5,063 nt of DNA from Turicibacter sp. UBA7094 (lineage in GTDB: Bacteria; Bacillota_I; Bacilli_A; MOL361; Turicibacteraceae): NCBI GenBank assembly GCA_002493395.1, contig DKYS01000025.1, forward strand, positions 17,349 to 22,411, written 5' to 3'. Below the pieces are notes generated by a model. It saw only the letters and a list, made by a program, of their open reading frames with translations, was not told where the DNA came from and ran no database searches. Of this stretch, positions 4,762 to 5,063 are shown piece by piece. How positions within the stretch are numbered: position 1 is the first letter of the stretch; each line of letters begins with the position of its first letter. Position numbers and translations under genes: made by a program.

Positions 4762-5063
4762 GTGAAGGATTATATTACTTTTAAAAAGGTAAAAAAGGTG
4801 TATAAAATGGGAGAAATCGAGATAGAAGCGTTAAGCGGAGTCGATTTTTCAATTGATAAAGGTGAATTTGTCGTGATTGCAGGAGCAAGTGGTGCCGGGA
4901 AAAGTACCGTTCTTAATATATTAGGTGGGATGGATACGGCGAGCAGTGGTGAAATTTTTGTGGGCGGTAAGGAAATTACCCATTATACGAATAAGCAATT
5001 AATCACGTATCGTCGTCATGATATTGGATTTGTTTTTCAATTTTATAATTTAGTCCAAAATTT
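4762..5063 (+). CDS. ABC transporter ATP-binding protein, LolD/MacB/SalX type (3' end outside window)
   Basis: The first 100 residues of an ABC ATPase are visible. It carries an A-loop Tyr (Y14, in KKVYKMG) that stacks on adenine. The Walker A, GASGAGKST, is at residues 41-49, followed by LNILGGMDTASSGEI, and the Q-loop glutamine is Q93 in GFVFQFYNLVQN. The EIEIEALSGVDFSI opening and the LGGMD and FVFQFYNL stretches are typical of the LolD/MacB/SalX group. Members of that group pair with FtsX/MacB-like permeases to move lipoproteins, peptides or antibiotics, or to sense antimicrobial peptides. Signature, Walker B and H-loop lie beyond the window. The start is GTG 4762: an in-frame TGA sits just upstream at 4753 and AAGGAG (4747-4752) is 9 bases before it. 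A permease gene is expected downstream. The substrate cannot be told. Confidence 0.93.
   Translation, partial: MKDYITFKKVKKVYKMGEIEIEALSGVDFSIDKGEFVVIAGASGAGKSTVLNILGGMDTASSGEIFVGGKEITHYTNKQLITYRRHDIGFVFQFYNLVQN

Overview
The window is AT-rich, with good Shine-Dalgarno (SD) sequences, TTG/GTG as well as ATG starts, sigma-A type promoters and compact hairpin terminators. These features, and the protein families present, point to a low-GC Bacillota (Firmicutes) chromosome. The genus cannot be fixed from the sequence; a Turicibacter- or Erysipelotrichia-like gut commensal is only a guess. No rRNA, tRNA, CRISPR array, insertion sequence or transposase was seen.

Layout from left to right: (1) the C-terminal part of a nucleotidyltransferase-fold protein (1-699), cut by the window edge just inside its catalytic motif and closed by a terminator; (2) about 340 bases without a convincing gene, ending in a good promoter; (3) a YczE/YyaS/YitT-type six-helix membrane protein (1101-1727) with a strong, probably bidirectional terminator; (4) a convergent gap with a long imperfect inverted repeat; (5) a leftward AraC-family regulator (1997-2818) of the sugar-utilisation type, whose promoter overlaps a CcpA/cre-like site; (6) a doubtful lysine-rich ORF (2891-3088) and a promoter-bearing gap; (7) a 152-residue soluble amphipathic repeat protein resembling YtxH/LEA proteins (3454-3912); (8) a leftward 38-residue single-helix membrane peptide gene (3963-4079) with an excellent SD, sharing a bidirectional terminator with the repeat protein; (9) about 680 bases of mostly unassigned sequence; (10) the start of an ABC transporter ATPase (4762 to the window end) of the LolD/MacB/SalX type.

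Most genes look like independent single-gene transcription units separated by their own promoters and terminators, so little functional linkage can be drawn. The most interesting stretch is 3900-4200. The tiny membrane peptide gene there has a hairpin that buries part of its SD. Read from the other strand, the same hairpin looks like a terminator for a possible antisense RNA. This resembles type I toxin-antitoxin or small regulated membrane peptide loci, but that reading is inference.
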